64,000 bases of DNA from Roseivirga sp. (GCA_029262895.1 JAJCYM010000062.1:57559-121558); one strand, 5' to 3'; shown: positions 36,924 to 47,255, counted from the first letter of the stretch. The notes: generated from the sequence alone by a model not told the origin. Made by a program: numbers and translations.

Positions 36924-38231
36924 ATGTTGGAAACTAGATTATCACACAAAGTAAAAGATATCTCATTAGCTGATTGGGGTAGAAAAGAAATTGAATTGGC
37001 CGAGGCAGAAATGCCAGGTCTAATGTCGCTGAGGGAAGAATTTGGGCCTTCTCAAATCCTTAAAGGTGCTCGAATTGCAGGTTGTTTGCACATGACCATT
37101 CAAACGGCTGTTCTGATCGAGACATTAACAGAATTGGGTGCGGAAGTGTCCTGGTCCTCTTGTAATATCTTCTCAACTCAAGACCATGCTGCAGCGGCTA
37201 TTGCCAAAGCGGATATTCCAGTTTATGCATGGAAGGGAATGAACGATGAAGAATTTGATTGGTGTATCGAGCAGACATTGTTTGCCTTTGAAGATGGTAA
37301 ACCTTTGAATATGATTCTTGACGATGGCGGAGACCTTACCAACATGGTATTGGACAAATACCCAGAGTTAGTGTCAGATATCAAAGGCCTTTCTGAAGAG
37401 ACTACCACAGGTGTTCACAGACTTTATGAAAGAATGAAGAATGGCACATTGCCAATGCCTGCCATCAATGTGAACGATTCGGTAACGAAATCTAAATTTG
37501 ACAACAAGTATGGTTGTAAAGAGTCTTTGGTGGATGCCATCAGAAGAGCCACTGACATCATGCTTGCCGGCAAGGTGGCTGTTGTAGCAGGTTATGGAGA
37601 TGTCGGAAAAGGTTCTGCGGCTTCCTTAAGTGGAGCTGGAGTTCGAGTGATTGTAACAGAGATTGATCCTATATGTGCTCTTCAAGCGGCAATGGATGGA
37701 TTTGAGGTTCAAAAGATGGATAGTGCAATTCCAAGAGCCAATATCATTGTTACCGCAACAGGTAATTACAATATCATCCAAGGCAAGCACTTTGAGGCCA
37801 TGAAAGACAAAACTATCGTCTGCAACATTGGTCACTTCGATAATGAAATTGACATGGCGTGGTTGAATGGAACTCATGGAGATGGTAAAGTAGAGATTAA
37901 ACCACAAGTAGACCTATACAATGTGAACGGCAATGACATTATTGTGCTGGCTGAAGGAAGGTTGGTCAACCTTGGTTGCGCTACTGGCCACCCATCATTT
38001 GTCATGTCTAACTCATTTACAAATCAGACTTTAGCTCAAATTGAACTTTGGACAAATACTGACGCTTATGAAAATGCAGTATACACCTTGCCAAAACATC
38101 TTGACGAGAAAGTTGCTAAACTTCATCTTGCCAAGATTGGTGTTGAGTTGGAAGAGCTGTCTCCAGAGCAGGCGGAGTATATTGGCGTAACAGTCGAAGG
38201 GCCGTACAAGCCAGAGCATTACAGATATTAA
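36924..38231 (+). CDS. ahcY: Adenosylhomocysteinase
   Basis: A 435-residue enzyme that splits S-adenosylhomocysteine into adenosine and homocysteine and so keeps methylation reactions running. It has the substrate-binding segments [40 protein letters not shown] and the NAD-binding [10 protein letters not shown], and ends with the conserved [10 protein letters not shown]. The ATG at 36924 lies 13 bp after the predicted transcription start; an upstream in-frame TTG at 36891 falls inside the promoter and is rejected. Two methyltransferase genes of the FkbM type follow nearby, although ahcY ends at its own terminator. Confidence 0.97.
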   Translation: MLETRLSHKVKDISLADWGRKEIELAEAEMPGLMSLREEFGPSQILKGARIAGCLHMTIQTAVLIETLTELGAEVSWSSCNIFSTQDHAAAAIAKADIPVYAWKGMNDEEFDWCIEQTLFAFEDGKPLNMILDDGGDLTNMVLDKYPELVSDIKGLSEETTTGVHRLYERMKNGTLPMPAINVNDSVTKSKFDNKYGCKESLVDAIRRATDIMLAGKVAVVAGYGDVGKGSAASLSGAGVRVIVTEIDPICALQAAMDGFEVQKMDSAIPRANIIVTATGNYNIIQGKHFEAMKDKTIVCNIGHFDNEIDMAWLNGTHGDGKVEIKPQVDLYNVNGNDIIVLAEGRLVNLGCATGHPSFVMSNSFTNQTLAQIELWTNTDAYENAVYTLPKHLDEKVAKLHLAKIGVELEELSPEQAEYIGVTVEGPYKPEHYRY

Positions 38232-38253
38232 TTGTTTTTAACCCACATTTAAA

Positions 38254-38309
38254 GGGCTCCTTTGTGCATCCGTTGAAGCATCAGCGAAAATGACAAGGAG
38301 CCTTTTTTA
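38254..38309 (+). terminator. Rho-independent terminator after ahcY
   Basis: GGGCTCCTTTGT (38254-38265) pairs with ACAAGGAGCC (38293-38302) across a long loop and is followed by six T. It lies 22 bp after the ahcY stop codon. Confidence 0.8.
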
Positions 38310-38364
38310 TTTGGATGTTGCATTAACTCACACATTCACGAAATTTATGCTTTAATTGAGATCA

Positions 38365-39147
38365 ATGGGCGCACTCAAACACAAGATTCACCGCTATAGG
38401 ACTCTGATTTCTGACTTCAAAAACTGGCCTCAGTTTATGCTCTTCAAATCAGGCAGTGGTTCTTCCTTCCGTTTTAAAATGAGAAATGGGTTTGAAATTG
38501 ATGTGCCCAGACAGATGCTACCCCCATTTAAAGAGAGCTTTTTTGATGGCGTATACCTGGAAGGTTTCCCCGCGGAGGCCACTATTGGAGATACACCTGT
38601 TGTGGTGGACGTTGGTGCCAACGTAGGTTATTTTTCCCTTTATATGCTTTCAAAGTTTCCAAACGCAAGAATTTTTGGTTTTGAGCCGATGCCTTTCAAC
38701 TATGCTCAGCTTAAAAAGTACCAGGAGACTTACCCGGATTTTGATTGGCAGAATTTTAACCAAGCCGTTGCGGATCATTCTGATGGGCTAACCCTGCACT
38801 CCAGCACCCTTGATACTTTTTCAACTATGGCGGGTGTCTTTGAATCGGATGGTAGAGGAGAACGAATAGACGTGGAAACCCTGACCATAGACCGCATGAT
38901 GGAAATCAATACGCTCGACTCCATCGATTTGTTGAAATTGGACTGTGAAGGATCAGAATATTCGATACTCTATTCAATGGAAGACGAGGTGCTCAAAAAG
39001 ATAAAATTCATGAGCATTGAGTCTCACAAGGGATCAGGTCCAAAAGATAATCACACGGCATTGGTCAGCTTTCTAAGGGAAAAGGGCTGGCAGCTCACAG
39101 AACAAAATCACGAAGGAGATTACGGTTACATCTGGGCCTGGCACTGA
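38365..39147 (+). CDS. FkbM family methyltransferase
   Basis: A 260-residue SAM-dependent methyltransferase. The SAM-binding motif is VVVDVGANVGYFSLYM (about 84-99), followed by IFGFEPMPFNYAQLKK and the FkbM-typical IDLLKLDCEGSEYSIL. Members methylate sugars or other small hydroxylated compounds. An in-frame TTG at 38356 gives three more residues, but the ATG at 38365 is a better start. The gene converges with the second FkbM gene, 7 bp away, and both lie beside glycosyltransferases, which suggests modification of a surface glycan. The acceptor is unknown. Confidence 0.88.
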   Translation: MGALKHKIHRYRTLISDFKNWPQFMLFKSGSGSSFRFKMRNGFEIDVPRQMLPPFKESFFDGVYLEGFPAEATIGDTPVVVDVGANVGYFSLYMLSKFPNARIFGFEPMPFNYAQLKKYQETYPDFDWQNFNQAVADHSDGLTLHSSTLDTFSTMAGVFESDGRGERIDVETLTIDRMMEINTLDSIDLLKLDCEGSEYSILYSMEDEVLKKIKFMSIESHKGSGPKDNHTALVSFLREKGWQLTEQNHEGDYGYIWAWH

Positions 39148-39154
39148 TATCCGC

Positions 39155-39916
39155 TTAGCTGCCTTTAGCCTCGAAGACGAAGTTGTTTGCGTAATTTCTC
39201 TTGTCCACAATCTCACCATTTTCTGTTGCCTGATGGACCGAGGCATCAAATTCTGCTAGTGAGGTGAGCTTGCCATTATAGAAAAAGTGGCCTGTGTAAC
39301 CTAAGCCCATAAGGTGGTCAAAAACATCCTCAACTTGAATGTCATTCAAATGCCTGTTTTCACATTCAAATATAATACGGGGCCTGTCATTTTTGAGAAC
39401 GTCTTCCGCACCTTTAAAGACCTCCAGTTCATGTCCCTCAACATCTAGTTTGATGAGGTTGACCTTTTGAGTTCTGTCTTTTAGTATTTCATCTAGTTTA
39501 TAAACTGGCACCTCAAGAAAGTGCCCTTGGGATGTGTCTGCCCTGCTTTCCAATGTTGCGCCAGGTGAAGTACCCCCTTCGGCTTTTGGAATATATAATT
39601 TGAGCGACCCAGCTTGCGAGGATACACCTGCGTGGTGAAGCGCTATGTTCTGATGGCCAAAATTAGCAATGGCTGAAGTGAGATAGTCAAATAAAATAAC
39701 CTGAGGCTCAAAAGCAATGACCTTTCCCTCAGCACCCACACTCTTTCTTATCCAGTGCAAATAGCCACCCTTATGTGCGCCAATATCAAGTGCCAAATCA
39801 CCAGATTTTAAATGGTCCATGACATATTTTAGCTCCTGCTTATCATCCCGAAAACGGTACTTATATGCCCGGTAAAGAAATTTGTTTCTAGAAAATTTGG
39901 TCTTTTTTGACTCCAT
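39155..39916 (-). CDS. FkbM family methyltransferase
   Basis: A 253-residue methyltransferase from the ATG at 39916, 8 bp after the stop of the upstream glycosyltransferase. Longer in-frame starts would overlap that gene by almost 200 bp. The motifs are LALDIGAHKGGYLHWIRK for SAM binding, VIAFEPQVILFDYL, and VNLIKLDVEGHELEVFKGAEDVL. It is only distantly similar to its convergent neighbour. The tight spacing in the glycosyltransferase operon suggests that it methylates a glycan made by the same pathway. Confidence 0.88.
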   Translation of the reverse strand: MESKKTKFSRNKFLYRAYKYRFRDDKQELKYVMDHLKSGDLALDIGAHKGGYLHWIRKSVGAEGKVIAFEPQVILFDYLTSAIANFGHQNIALHHAGVSSQAGSLKLYIPKAEGGTSPGATLESRADTSQGHFLEVPVYKLDEILKDRTQKVNLIKLDVEGHELEVFKGAEDVLKNDRPRIIFECENRHLNDIQVEDVFDHLMGLGYTGHFFYNGKLTSLAEFDASVHQATENGEIVDKRNYANNFVFEAKGS

Positions 39917-39923
39917 AAGATCG

Positions 39924-41585
39924 CTATTGTCTGTATACCAGGCTGTAAGTTGCAAATTTTGAATAGTCTTGCTTTTCTGCTTCAAGGCAGGCAACGACAA
40001 ATTTAAAAAACTGTGATTCGCTCGGGAAGTCATAGATTTTCCCTGTCCATAGCTTATCAAATCCGCTGAGCTCAACCAGGCTTTCTTCTCTGACCAGAGC
40101 CAAGGTACTGCCTTCACTTAGATTAATTTGCACAGGTGTTAGATCCCTTTCGGTAAACCGTTGGGCATAAAAGGGGATGTTATGAATCAAGGTAGCCTGA
40201 ATCTTTATTGGGATTTTCTTATCGATTTGGTGTTTCTCATTGATCACCCTTCCAATTTCATCGTAAGGTCTGAACTTTTCCACTCTTGGCAAATAGGCTG
40301 CAAAAATGACAAGTACACCAAGTAATGCCCAGAAAGGTGCAGCAACTAGAAGATTAGTGCTACCGGATTTTTCTTTTGATCTATAAAAGTTGAAAAGGAG
40401 TGCCACGAGCAATGCCGGAACAATGAAAAAAAGATAGTTCATTCTTAACTGGGTAATGCCAAAAACAACAGCCACCAGAGACGCCAAAGTGGGTAATAAA
40501 AAAGTGATGTTCCAGAGGGTTTTCGAGAAAATGCCTTGAGGTTTGTAGGTCAACAACAAGGGCACAATAATCAAGAGCATGGCGGGATGGGCTTGCAATA
40601 TATAAGTTGGTAGCTTACCCTTCGCAAGGGTAAAGATCACCAACATCATCACAAACCAGGAGAAAGGGAAGGCGATTGATTTCAAGTTTCGCCAATCTTT
40701 GAACCACTTCACCAGCGCATAAAAAAACACCAGTGAATAGGGCACTATACTCCAGGAAATTACTTCCAGATAAAAGAATGGTTTAGGGCCACTGGTTTCC
40801 CTGGTAAAGGTACGTTCAAAGGTCTCTCTTTGGTAAATCTCCCAAAAATCCTCTCCGGCTTTGGCATACATGTATATGACCCAACTGACGCCAATGAGAA
40901 GTACCAATGGGATACCGATGTAGAGTTTAAGAAATTTAATTTTTTGCCAAAGGAGTTTGCCCTTGAACTGAGTATCCCAGAGTATAAAAAGGAAGAGGAT
41001 AGCCCCAGCCACAATGATGTAGGGGTAGCCTTTGATTAATACAGTAAGGCCCAGCGCGAGGTAGGAGAGCAGGATAAATTTGAATCGCTGTTCCTGATAA
41101 CCTTTGATAAACCAATAAAGGGTAAGTGTGAAAAAGAAGGTCAGCGGCATTTCAGGAGAGGCAAATTGCTTTAAGGCCAGCATCTGTAAACTCAAGGCCA
41201 TCATTACCAAAGCATAAACACCACCACGGTCGCCAAAAAATCTTCTCCCCAGCAAGTAAGTCAGCCATATACTGCCAATCCCCAGCAATACAATGGGAAG
41301 TCTGATTCCAAATTCATTTAAGCCAAAAACAGAAGAGGAGCCAGCGATTAACCAATAGGTGAGTGGAGGTTTGTTGTAGCGAGGTTCGTAATTATAGAAC
41401 ATCTCCAGGAAATTGCCCGATTCAAACATTTCCCGCACTGCCTCAGCATAGAAGCTCTCATTTGGAGTCCAAATGTCATTTACATGGAAGTTGAATAGGT
41501 ACAATGCCGATACAACAATCATAAGAAAAGTCACCTGTTTCTTATGAGGGGCCTCGAGCTTGAAATAATCCAGCACCCCTGTCAT
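39924..41585 (-). CDS. ArnT/GT39-type membrane glycosyltransferase
   Basis: A 553-residue integral membrane glycosyltransferase that would use a polyprenyl-phosphate sugar donor. The N-terminal helix is followed by the periplasmic catalytic loop with IWTPNESFYAEAVREM, in the place of the acidic DE motif in ArnT and PMT enzymes, and then RYNKPPLTYWLIA. About a dozen helices follow, ending in a soluble C-terminal domain of roughly 140 residues. It would transfer a sugar to lipid A, a glycan or a protein at the periplasmic face. Its start overlaps the GT2 gene by 4 bp. Confidence 0.87.
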   Translation of the reverse strand: MTGVLDYFKLEAPHKKQVTFLMIVVSALYLFNFHVNDIWTPNESFYAEAVREMFESGNFLEMFYNYEPRYNKPPLTYWLIAGSSSVFGLNEFGIRLPIVLLGIGSIWLTYLLGRRFFGDRGGVYALVMMALSLQMLALKQFASPEMPLTFFFTLTLYWFIKGYQEQRFKFILLSYLALGLTVLIKGYPYIIVAGAILFLFILWDTQFKGKLLWQKIKFLKLYIGIPLVLLIGVSWVIYMYAKAGEDFWEIYQRETFERTFTRETSGPKPFFYLEVISWSIVPYSLVFFYALVKWFKDWRNLKSIAFPFSWFVMMLVIFTLAKGKLPTYILQAHPAMLLIIVPLLLTYKPQGIFSKTLWNITFLLPTLASLVAVVFGITQLRMNYLFFIVPALLVALLFNFYRSKEKSGSTNLLVAAPFWALLGVLVIFAAYLPRVEKFRPYDEIGRVINEKHQIDKKIPIKIQATLIHNIPFYAQRFTERDLTPVQINLSEGSTLALVREESLVELSGFDKLWTGKIYDFPSESQFFKFVVACLEAEKQDYSKFATYSLVYRQ

Positions 41586-42373
41586 GCTTCAATGGGTTTG
41601 CCGGCATTCAGTCTTCTGAGATGAGCGTACTTCTGAAATGTTGTGACCCCGCTTGTTCTGCAAATAACCCATCCGTTATAGCCATCCAAAAAGCCAAAAC
41701 GAAAAATGTAATCCTGCATAAATCGAAAAATAGCACTTCCCCACATTTTAAGCAGCGAGGAGCGTTTGCCTTGTTGATGCATTGCTTTGGCGGAGATCAC
41801 CGCATATTTGGCCGATCGATTTGCATGCTCTTCACGTGTATAATAAGAGTAGTGCAGCAAATCACCTTTCAGGTGAACGGCTTCTACGCCTTGGTCCAAC
41901 TCCACACTGTCATGAGGGTTTGTGCCCCCCCAATGGCCAATGCTTCTATCCCAAAGTCTGGTCTTTGTATCAGGATACCAGCCACAATGCTTGATCCATT
42001 GGCCACAGTAGTTGGTAAAGCGATTGAACCTATATGCCTTATGTTCCCAGTTCGATTTTACCTTTGAAATGGACGCTTTCAATTGATCCGATAGTGCTTC
42101 ATCGGCATCAAGAGAGAGGACAATATCGTGAGAAGCCTGTTGCATGGCAAAATTCTTTTGTTGAATATGCCCCTCGAAAGGGTTCTCTATAAACCTGATA
42201 TCAAATCGTTGACAAATCTCCTTGGTCTTGTCAGTTGAAAAGGAATCCACAACTACAATCTCATCGCAAATCTCTTGTAATGATTGAAGACATCGTTCGA
42301 TGTTCTTTTCCTCATTATAGGTGATGATAACCCCGGAAATTTGAACGGATTGACTCATTGACTGAAATTGCAT
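41582..42373 (-). CDS. Family 2 glycosyltransferase (LPS-core WaaE/KdtX-like)
   Basis: A 263-residue cytoplasmic glycosyltransferase. The GT-A fold is shown by SGVIITYNEEKNIERCL, EIVVVDSFSTDKTKEI and the metal-binding DADEAL. The middle part (NRFTNYCGQWIKHCGWYPDTKTRLW) is typical of the WaaE/KdtX-like group that adds a sugar to the LPS core. It ends in ATGA shared with the GT39 gene, so the two are translationally coupled. Either the ATG at 42373 or that at 42358 could be the start. With the FkbM gene downstream it forms a three-gene glycan-modification operon. Confidence 0.87.
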   Translation of the reverse strand: MQFQSMSQSVQISGVIITYNEEKNIERCLQSLQEICDEIVVVDSFSTDKTKEICQRFDIRFIENPFEGHIQQKNFAMQQASHDIVLSLDADEALSDQLKASISKVKSNWEHKAYRFNRFTNYCGQWIKHCGWYPDTKTRLWDRSIGHWGGTNPHDSVELDQGVEAVHLKGDLLHYSYYTREEHANRSAKYAVISAKAMHQQGKRSSLLKMWGSAIFRFMQDYIFRFGFLDGYNGWVICRTSGVTTFQKYAHLRRLNAGKPIEA

Positions 42374-42386
42374 GCAAAGTTAGCAT

Positions 42387-42421
42387 TTTGATCCAATTAC
42401 ATGATCCTATGGCTATATTTG
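42387..42421 (+). promoter_or_regulatory. Bacteroidota-type promoter of the DUF3109 gene
   Basis: TTTG (42387-42390) and TATATTTG (42414-42421) match the -33 and -7 boxes with a 23-bp spacer. Transcription would begin near 42428, about 11 bp before the ATG at 42439. Confidence 0.55.
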
Positions 42422-42438
42422 CGAATTAGATTGATATA

Positions 42439-43002
42439 ATGATTTTAGTTGAAAACGCGGTAATAAGTGACGATATCAAGGACAAGGCCTTTGTTTGTGA
42501 CTTGGACAAATGCAAAGGTGCCTGCTGTGTGGAAGGTGATTTAGGTGCTCCTTTAGAGGAGTCAGAATTGAAAGAACTGGAAGAGGCGTATGAAGCAGTA
42601 AAACCCTACCTATCTGAACAGGGTGTTGCGGCTATTGAAAAAGGAGGGCTTTACATCAAAGATTTTGAAGGTGATTTCTCCACTACCACAATCAATGATA
42701 AAGAATGCGCTTTCGCATTATATGACACAGAGGGCGTGCTGAAATGTGGAATAGAGCAGGCCTATTTTGATGGCAAGACTACTTTCAGAAAGCCAATCTC
42801 CTGTCACCTATATCCAATTAGAATCACCAAATACGATCATTACGAGGCCTTGAACTATGATAGGTGGTCTATCTGTTCCGCTGCCTGTACCTTGGGCGAA
42901 AAGCTAGGTGTTCCTGTCTATAAATTTCTCAAAGATGCTTTGATTAGAAAGTACGGTGAGGCTTGGTATGAAGAGCTTTGTGACGATATCGAAGGAAGAT
43001 AA
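42439..43002 (+). CDS. DUF3109 cysteine-rich protein
   Basis: A 187-residue protein of the DUF3109 family. The conserved cysteines lie in [31 protein letters not shown]...[17 protein letters not shown] and [14 protein letters not shown], a pattern like the CxxxCC Fe-S or zinc binding proteins of the YkgJ type. It lacks membrane segments and is probably cytoplasmic. Its role is unknown. It has its own promoter and is followed by the first of two related FtsX permeases, but a functional tie is not shown. Confidence 0.85.
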   Translation: MILVENAVISDDIKDKAFVCDLDKCKGACCVEGDLGAPLEESELKELEEAYEAVKPYLSEQGVAAIEKGGLYIKDFEGDFSTTTINDKECAFALYDTEGVLKCGIEQAYFDGKTTFRKPISCHLYPIRITKYDHYEALNYDRWSICSAACTLGEKLGVPVYKFLKDALIRKYGEAWYEELCDDIEGR

Positions 43003-43106
43003 ATAGAATCCACCTGACCACTTGCATCAATTTTCAATGAGGATGCCCGTTTTATTCCTTCTTTTGCACTAGCTTCTATCGTTTTTATAAAAGAATTGCA
43101 ACTACC

Positions 43107-45530
43107 ATGCTTAAGAACTATCTGAAAATTGCCTGGAGAAATCTCTTGAAACACAAGAGCCATTCGGCCATTAATATTGTGGGCCTTGCAGTTGGAATGG
43201 CAAGTTTCTTATTGATCCTTTTTTATGTTCAGGACGAATCGTCCTTTGATAAATTCCACGAGGATTATAAAAATATCTATCGGGTCACAGAAGTCAATTA
43301 CTCCGAGAGTGGCGAAACTAAGCTCGCCAATACTTACAGTGGAATCGGGCCTGCCTTGCAAAGCGACTTTCCTGAAGTGGAGTCCTTTGTGCGGTTTTAT
43401 ATAGCGGAGCTCTCCGTAAGTGATGGGGCTACCAAGAAATTTATGGAAAGCAGTTTCGCTTACGCAGATTCCACCATCTGGGACATTTTTGACTTTAAGT
43501 TGCTGCAAGGAGACCCTGAAACTGCTCTGAGAAATCCTTTTTCTGTGGTGCTCACAGAATCCATGGCCACCAAGTATTTTGGAAATGAAGACGCCATTGG
43601 AAAAGTATTGAAGGTAGATGAGAAGTTTAGCTATCAGGTGACGGGCGTGGTACAAGATGTACCTGACAATTCGCATATACGCTTTGATTTTCTGGCCTCC
43701 TTCACCAGTCTGCAACAATTGATTGGAGGCTATATGTATAACAATTGGCATTATCCTCCCATGTATACCTATGCCAGAATTCCGGCCGACAGGAACCTGG
43801 AGACTGTAGAAGCAAAATTCCCAGGAATGGTTGAGAAGTATCTGGGTAAACTGGTCGCTGAGCAACGTGGATTTAACTTGCAGCCACTTGCAGATATCCA
43901 CACTTCAACGAGCTATACCAATGAGATTGGCAAACCAACGAACATCACCTACCTCTATGTATTGACCACTACTGCATTTCTGATCTTGGCCATTGCCTGT
44001 GTTAATTTTATGAATTTGTCGTTAGCCAGATCCATAGGAAGGTCCGGTGAGGTAGGAGTGAGAAAAGTGTTTGGGGCTGTTCGCAAGCAAATCATGTTTC
44101 AGTATTTGAGTGAATCGGTGATTATCACAGTCATCTCATCGCTATTAGGATTTGGCTTGTTTGTGCTGGCTATTCCTGCCTTTAATAACCTCACCGAGAA
44201 GTCCCTGCAATTGCAACTGATGGATATGCCCTTAATTCTTGGGGGTATACTTACGATTGCCGTTCTGGTAGGGCTGTTGTCCGGTATTTATCCAGCCCTG
44301 TTTTTGTCCGGGCTTTCCCCTGCAGCAATTCTTAAAGGTAAGCTCGCCAAACAGGGTAGGTTTACGGGCCTGTTTAAAAAGACATTGATCACTTTTCAGT
44401 TTGTGATTTCAGCGGCCTTGATCATTGCTACATTCATCATCTACTTTCAACTCGAATATGTGAGAAACAAAGCACTCGGCTTTGATAAGGAGCAAATGGT
44501 TGTGGTGCAGGTGAGAAACACGGCTGAAAAGGCTAGAGTAAGAACATTGAAGGACCGATTGAACCAATTGCCTCAGGTAATAGGGACAGCCGTCTCCTCT
44601 AGAGTTCCTGGATATAAAAACTTCTATGACTATAATGTGCTGGCCGATGGCCAAACAGTTGAGAATAATAAGGTATTTATGCGGCTGGAAATGGACTTAG
44701 ACTTTGCCGAACTCTATGGTTTCGAAATCACCAAAGGCAGATTGCATGATGAAAGGTTATCAACCGATTCCCTTACCTATTTGTTAAATGAAACTGCTGC
44801 TGCAAAACTGGGTTGGTCAGATGATCCACTTAATAAGAAATTGAATATTGGCAGCTTAAAATCAGACGGAACCTTTAACACCATGTATCAGGGACATATC
44901 ATTGGTGTAGTCAAAGACTTCAATTTCGCTTCGTTACACAACGAAGTGGACCCGGTTGTTTTAAGTATCATTCCTCCAAGAGAACCATTTTTGCAATCGC
45001 TATTATCAATTAAGCTGCAGTCTGGAGATTTGGTTGAATCTATGAAAGTGTTGGAAAGGGAGTGGGCCACATTTGCTCCAGCCGTGGATTTTGAATACTT
45101 CTTTTTGGATGATGTGGTCGACAGGCTTTATCAATCAGAAAAGCAACTCGGCAAGGTGTTTATTACCTTTTCTTTTATTAGCATCATTTTGGCTTGTCTA
45201 GGTTTGTTTGCGATGACTACCTTGCTGGCGACCCAATTAAGAAAGGAAATCGGGATCAGAAAAGTGCTGGGAGCATCAGTTGGAAATATCGTGCTGCTGA
45301 TGTCTAAGGGGTATATGCAATTGATTGGTTTGTCTTTTATAATTGCCTGTGTGCTAACCTACGGAGTAATGCAGCGGTGGCTGGAGAATTTTGCCTATCA
45401 AATTAATATGGAAATTTGGTATTTCTTGTTGGCGGGTGCCCTGCTCACCACCATAGCATTTGTCACCATGAGTTTTAAATCATTCAAGGCCGCCCGCGGA
45501 AACCCGGTGGATGCACTAAGGTATGAGTAG
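43107..45530 (+). CDS. FtsX-like ABC transporter permease (MacB-type), copy 1 of a related pair
   Basis: An 807-residue permease with the signature MLKNYLKIAWRNLLKHK, a first helix at about 20-40, a periplasmic MacB-like domain, a helix set from about 285 with GEVGVRKVFGAV, a second periplasmic domain, and a final helix set with KEIGIRKVLGAS. It is highly similar along its whole length to the permease at 47256, for example in the strings NIYRVTEVNYS and YVLTTTAFLILAIACVNFMNLSLARSIGRSGEVGVRKVFGAV; the pair arose by duplication. No ATPase gene is adjacent. A terminator follows, and then two genes for secreted proteins. Confidence 0.92.
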   Translation: MLKNYLKIAWRNLLKHKSHSAINIVGLAVGMASFLLILFYVQDESSFDKFHEDYKNIYRVTEVNYSESGETKLANTYSGIGPALQSDFPEVESFVRFYIAELSVSDGATKKFMESSFAYADSTIWDIFDFKLLQGDPETALRNPFSVVLTESMATKYFGNEDAIGKVLKVDEKFSYQVTGVVQDVPDNSHIRFDFLASFTSLQQLIGGYMYNNWHYPPMYTYARIPADRNLETVEAKFPGMVEKYLGKLVAEQRGFNLQPLADIHTSTSYTNEIGKPTNITYLYVLTTTAFLILAIACVNFMNLSLARSIGRSGEVGVRKVFGAVRKQIMFQYLSESVIITVISSLLGFGLFVLAIPAFNNLTEKSLQLQLMDMPLILGGILTIAVLVGLLSGIYPALFLSGLSPAAILKGKLAKQGRFTGLFKKTLITFQFVISAALIIATFIIYFQLEYVRNKALGFDKEQMVVVQVRNTAEKARVRTLKDRLNQLPQVIGTAVSSRVPGYKNFYDYNVLADGQTVENNKVFMRLEMDLDFAELYGFEITKGRLHDERLSTDSLTYLLNETAAAKLGWSDDPLNKKLNIGSLKSDGTFNTMYQGHIIGVVKDFNFASLHNEVDPVVLSIIPPREPFLQSLLSIKLQSGDLVESMKVLEREWATFAPAVDFEYFFLDDVVDRLYQSEKQLGKVFITFSFISIILACLGLFAMTTLLATQLRKEIGIRKVLGASVGNIVLLMSKGYMQLIGLSFIIACVLTYGVMQRWLENFAYQINMEIWYFLLAGALLTTIAFVTMSFKSFKAARGNPVDALRYE

Positions 45531-45620
45531 GTGTAATTGAAATCGAATTACCGTATTTGCTCTTTTAGCCATTATGGAATTATCGGCTTTTTTACCTTTT
45601 TCTTAGATTACTAATCTATA

Positions 45621-45658
45621 AACAACGGTCCTTTATCTACGTTTTGCCGTTGTTTTTC
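45621..45658 (+). terminator. Rho-independent terminator after the permease
   Basis: AACAACGG (45621-45628) pairs with CCGTTGTT (45647-45654), and five T follow. It separates the permease from the downstream secreted-protein genes. Confidence 0.75.
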
Positions 45659-45710
45659 TATATGATTTCATACGGCCCTCTTCAATTCATAATATCGGAA
45701 AAAGGTTATT

Positions 45711-46367
45711 ATGAAAAACTCTATCCTAATTCTATTGTTGTGCGTCACCACAGTGGTGATGGCACAAGACAAAGCAGCCATTGAGGCCGCATTAAAAACT
45801 TTTGACGATGCCACCGATGTCAACGGAATGAGCCTGGCTGTGGCAGAAATGAAAGCAGTCAGCGATAAAAACCCTGATGACTGGCATTCTGCTTATTGGA
45901 CTTCGTTCTTTTATTCTCAAACCGGTCGTTTAACTCAAAGTGCTGCGGCTTACTACGATTCTGCCCAAATTTACTTTGATAGGGCCAGTGCAGCTAATAC
46001 CAAACCCAGAAGCACTGAAGCATCAGATTTTCATGCCTTGCAATATTTGATTTACAATTTACAAAGTGTCACTTTTTATCAGCGAGGAGATATTCCGGGG
46101 GGGCAAAAAGTAGATGCGCAGGCCAACCAACAATTGAATCAGGCCATGAAACTCAATGAAGACAATCCAAGAGTTTACTTATTGTTAGGAACAGATTTAG
46201 TATCCACTGGACTGCGTGTAAAATCGAATGGCTGGATACTGGCAGGCAAAACATTCCTGGAAAAGGCGAAGGGGCTTTATGCAAGTAAGGCACCCGCTTC
46301 AAGTATTGCACCTAGTTGGGGCAGTGGATGGATTAATTTTTGGATGAGCCGGGCTAAGGTTGACTAA
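45711..46367 (+). CDS. Secreted TPR-like protein
   Basis: A 218-residue protein with signal peptide MKNSILILLLCVTTVVMAQ. The mature part is helical with a TPR-like rhythm (DDWHSAYWTSFFYSQTGRLTQSAAAYYDSAQIYFDRA and later LNQAMKLNEDNPRVYLLLGTDLVS). It has no catalytic motif and no lipobox, so it is probably periplasmic. It ends 2 bp before the start of the peptidase gene, in the same direction. It may scaffold or carry the peptidase, or bind a common partner. No named family was recognised. Confidence 0.72.
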   Translation: MKNSILILLLCVTTVVMAQDKAAIEAALKTFDDATDVNGMSLAVAEMKAVSDKNPDDWHSAYWTSFFYSQTGRLTQSAAAYYDSAQIYFDRASAANTKPRSTEASDFHALQYLIYNLQSVTFYQRGDIPGGQKVDAQANQQLNQAMKLNEDNPRVYLLLGTDLVSTGLRVKSNGWILAGKTFLEKAKGLYASKAPASSIAPSWGSGWINFWMSRAKVD

Positions 46368-46369
46368 TT

Positions 46370-47239
46370 ATGAGAGCAATTATCACATTGTTTCTTTTTG
46401 TTATACTGTATCCCCTGGCAGCACAAACCAAGGGATCTGTTCCAACTAAGTATAACCAAAGAGCAGATATGGAGCATTTTGTTTTGGTCTGGAATGAGAA
46501 TGAAACCAAAACAGAAGAAATTGATGAAGCCAAGGTCTATGCCGAAGAAGTGCATGGCAAGTTGACACAGATTTTGGGTGCAGCCAATATGCCCAAAGAT
46601 AAGCTCATCGTGACTTTTGGCGGAGAAGGTATGGACAGAGCCCGTCAGAAGAAAAGGACCCCTCATGTAGACTTTTCCGGACGTATTCACCTTTACAGAT
46701 TTGATGAGGGAGGTTACCTGAGCGTGCTTCCGCATGAGATGGTGCATGCTATTAGAATGAACAATGGCAGAAGATGGGATGGTTTTTTTGAAGAAGGTTT
46801 TGCTTCTGCCATCGCCTATCACTTGTATCCGGGGAGAGAAGGATTTCCACGATTCAGTTACAGTCTGGATTTGATTGCCGGCTACTGGCTCGAATCGGGG
46901 CGAGGTATACCAATGGAAACCATGCGCACACAGCATAACAGGCTTAATCTCAAGTGCCAACTTCAGACTTATGTAACCAGGGAGGATTTTTTCAATTACC
47001 TGGCGGTCAACTATGGCATGGAAAAGCTGGTGGATTTTGCCTATTCCAATGATGTAGGTACGTCCGGGCTGTATGAACGAATCTGGGGCAAGTCATTTAA
47101 GGCTTTGGCTAGTGATTGGGAATCCGATTTACGCTCGAGATATCAACGACTTGAAAACACCTCAGCGCTCGTGGATGAGTATTTCAAAACTACTTCCGCC
47201 AAATATATTCCAGTCTGCGCAGCTGGCATTGATTACTAA
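46370..47239 (+). CDS. Secreted zinc metallopeptidase of the HExxH type
   Basis: A 289-residue protein with signal peptide MRAIITLFLFVILYPLAAQ. The zinc site is HEMVH (122-126), followed about 15 residues later by the acidic pair EEGFASAIAYHL, which supplies the third ligand. This is the gluzincin/peptidase MA layout. It is secreted, at least to the periplasm. It lies 2 bp after the TPR-like gene and 16 bp before the next permease start, so the three genes probably share a transcript. The substrate is unknown; a product exported by the permease system is one possibility. Confidence 0.75.
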   Translation: MRAIITLFLFVILYPLAAQTKGSVPTKYNQRADMEHFVLVWNENETKTEEIDEAKVYAEEVHGKLTQILGAANMPKDKLIVTFGGEGMDRARQKKRTPHVDFSGRIHLYRFDEGGYLSVLPHEMVHAIRMNNGRRWDGFFEEGFASAIAYHLYPGREGFPRFSYSLDLIAGYWLESGRGIPMETMRTQHNRLNLKCQLQTYVTREDFFNYLAVNYGMEKLVDFAYSNDVGTSGLYERIWGKSFKALASDWESDLRSRYQRLENTSALVDEYFKTTSAKYIPVCAAGIDY

Positions 47240-47255
47240 ACTTAACAACAACACA

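Noticed and set aside
43209..43901. A 230-codon minus-strand open frame inside the permease
   Set aside because: Shadow frame of the well-supported permease; the same shadow appears in its paralogue.
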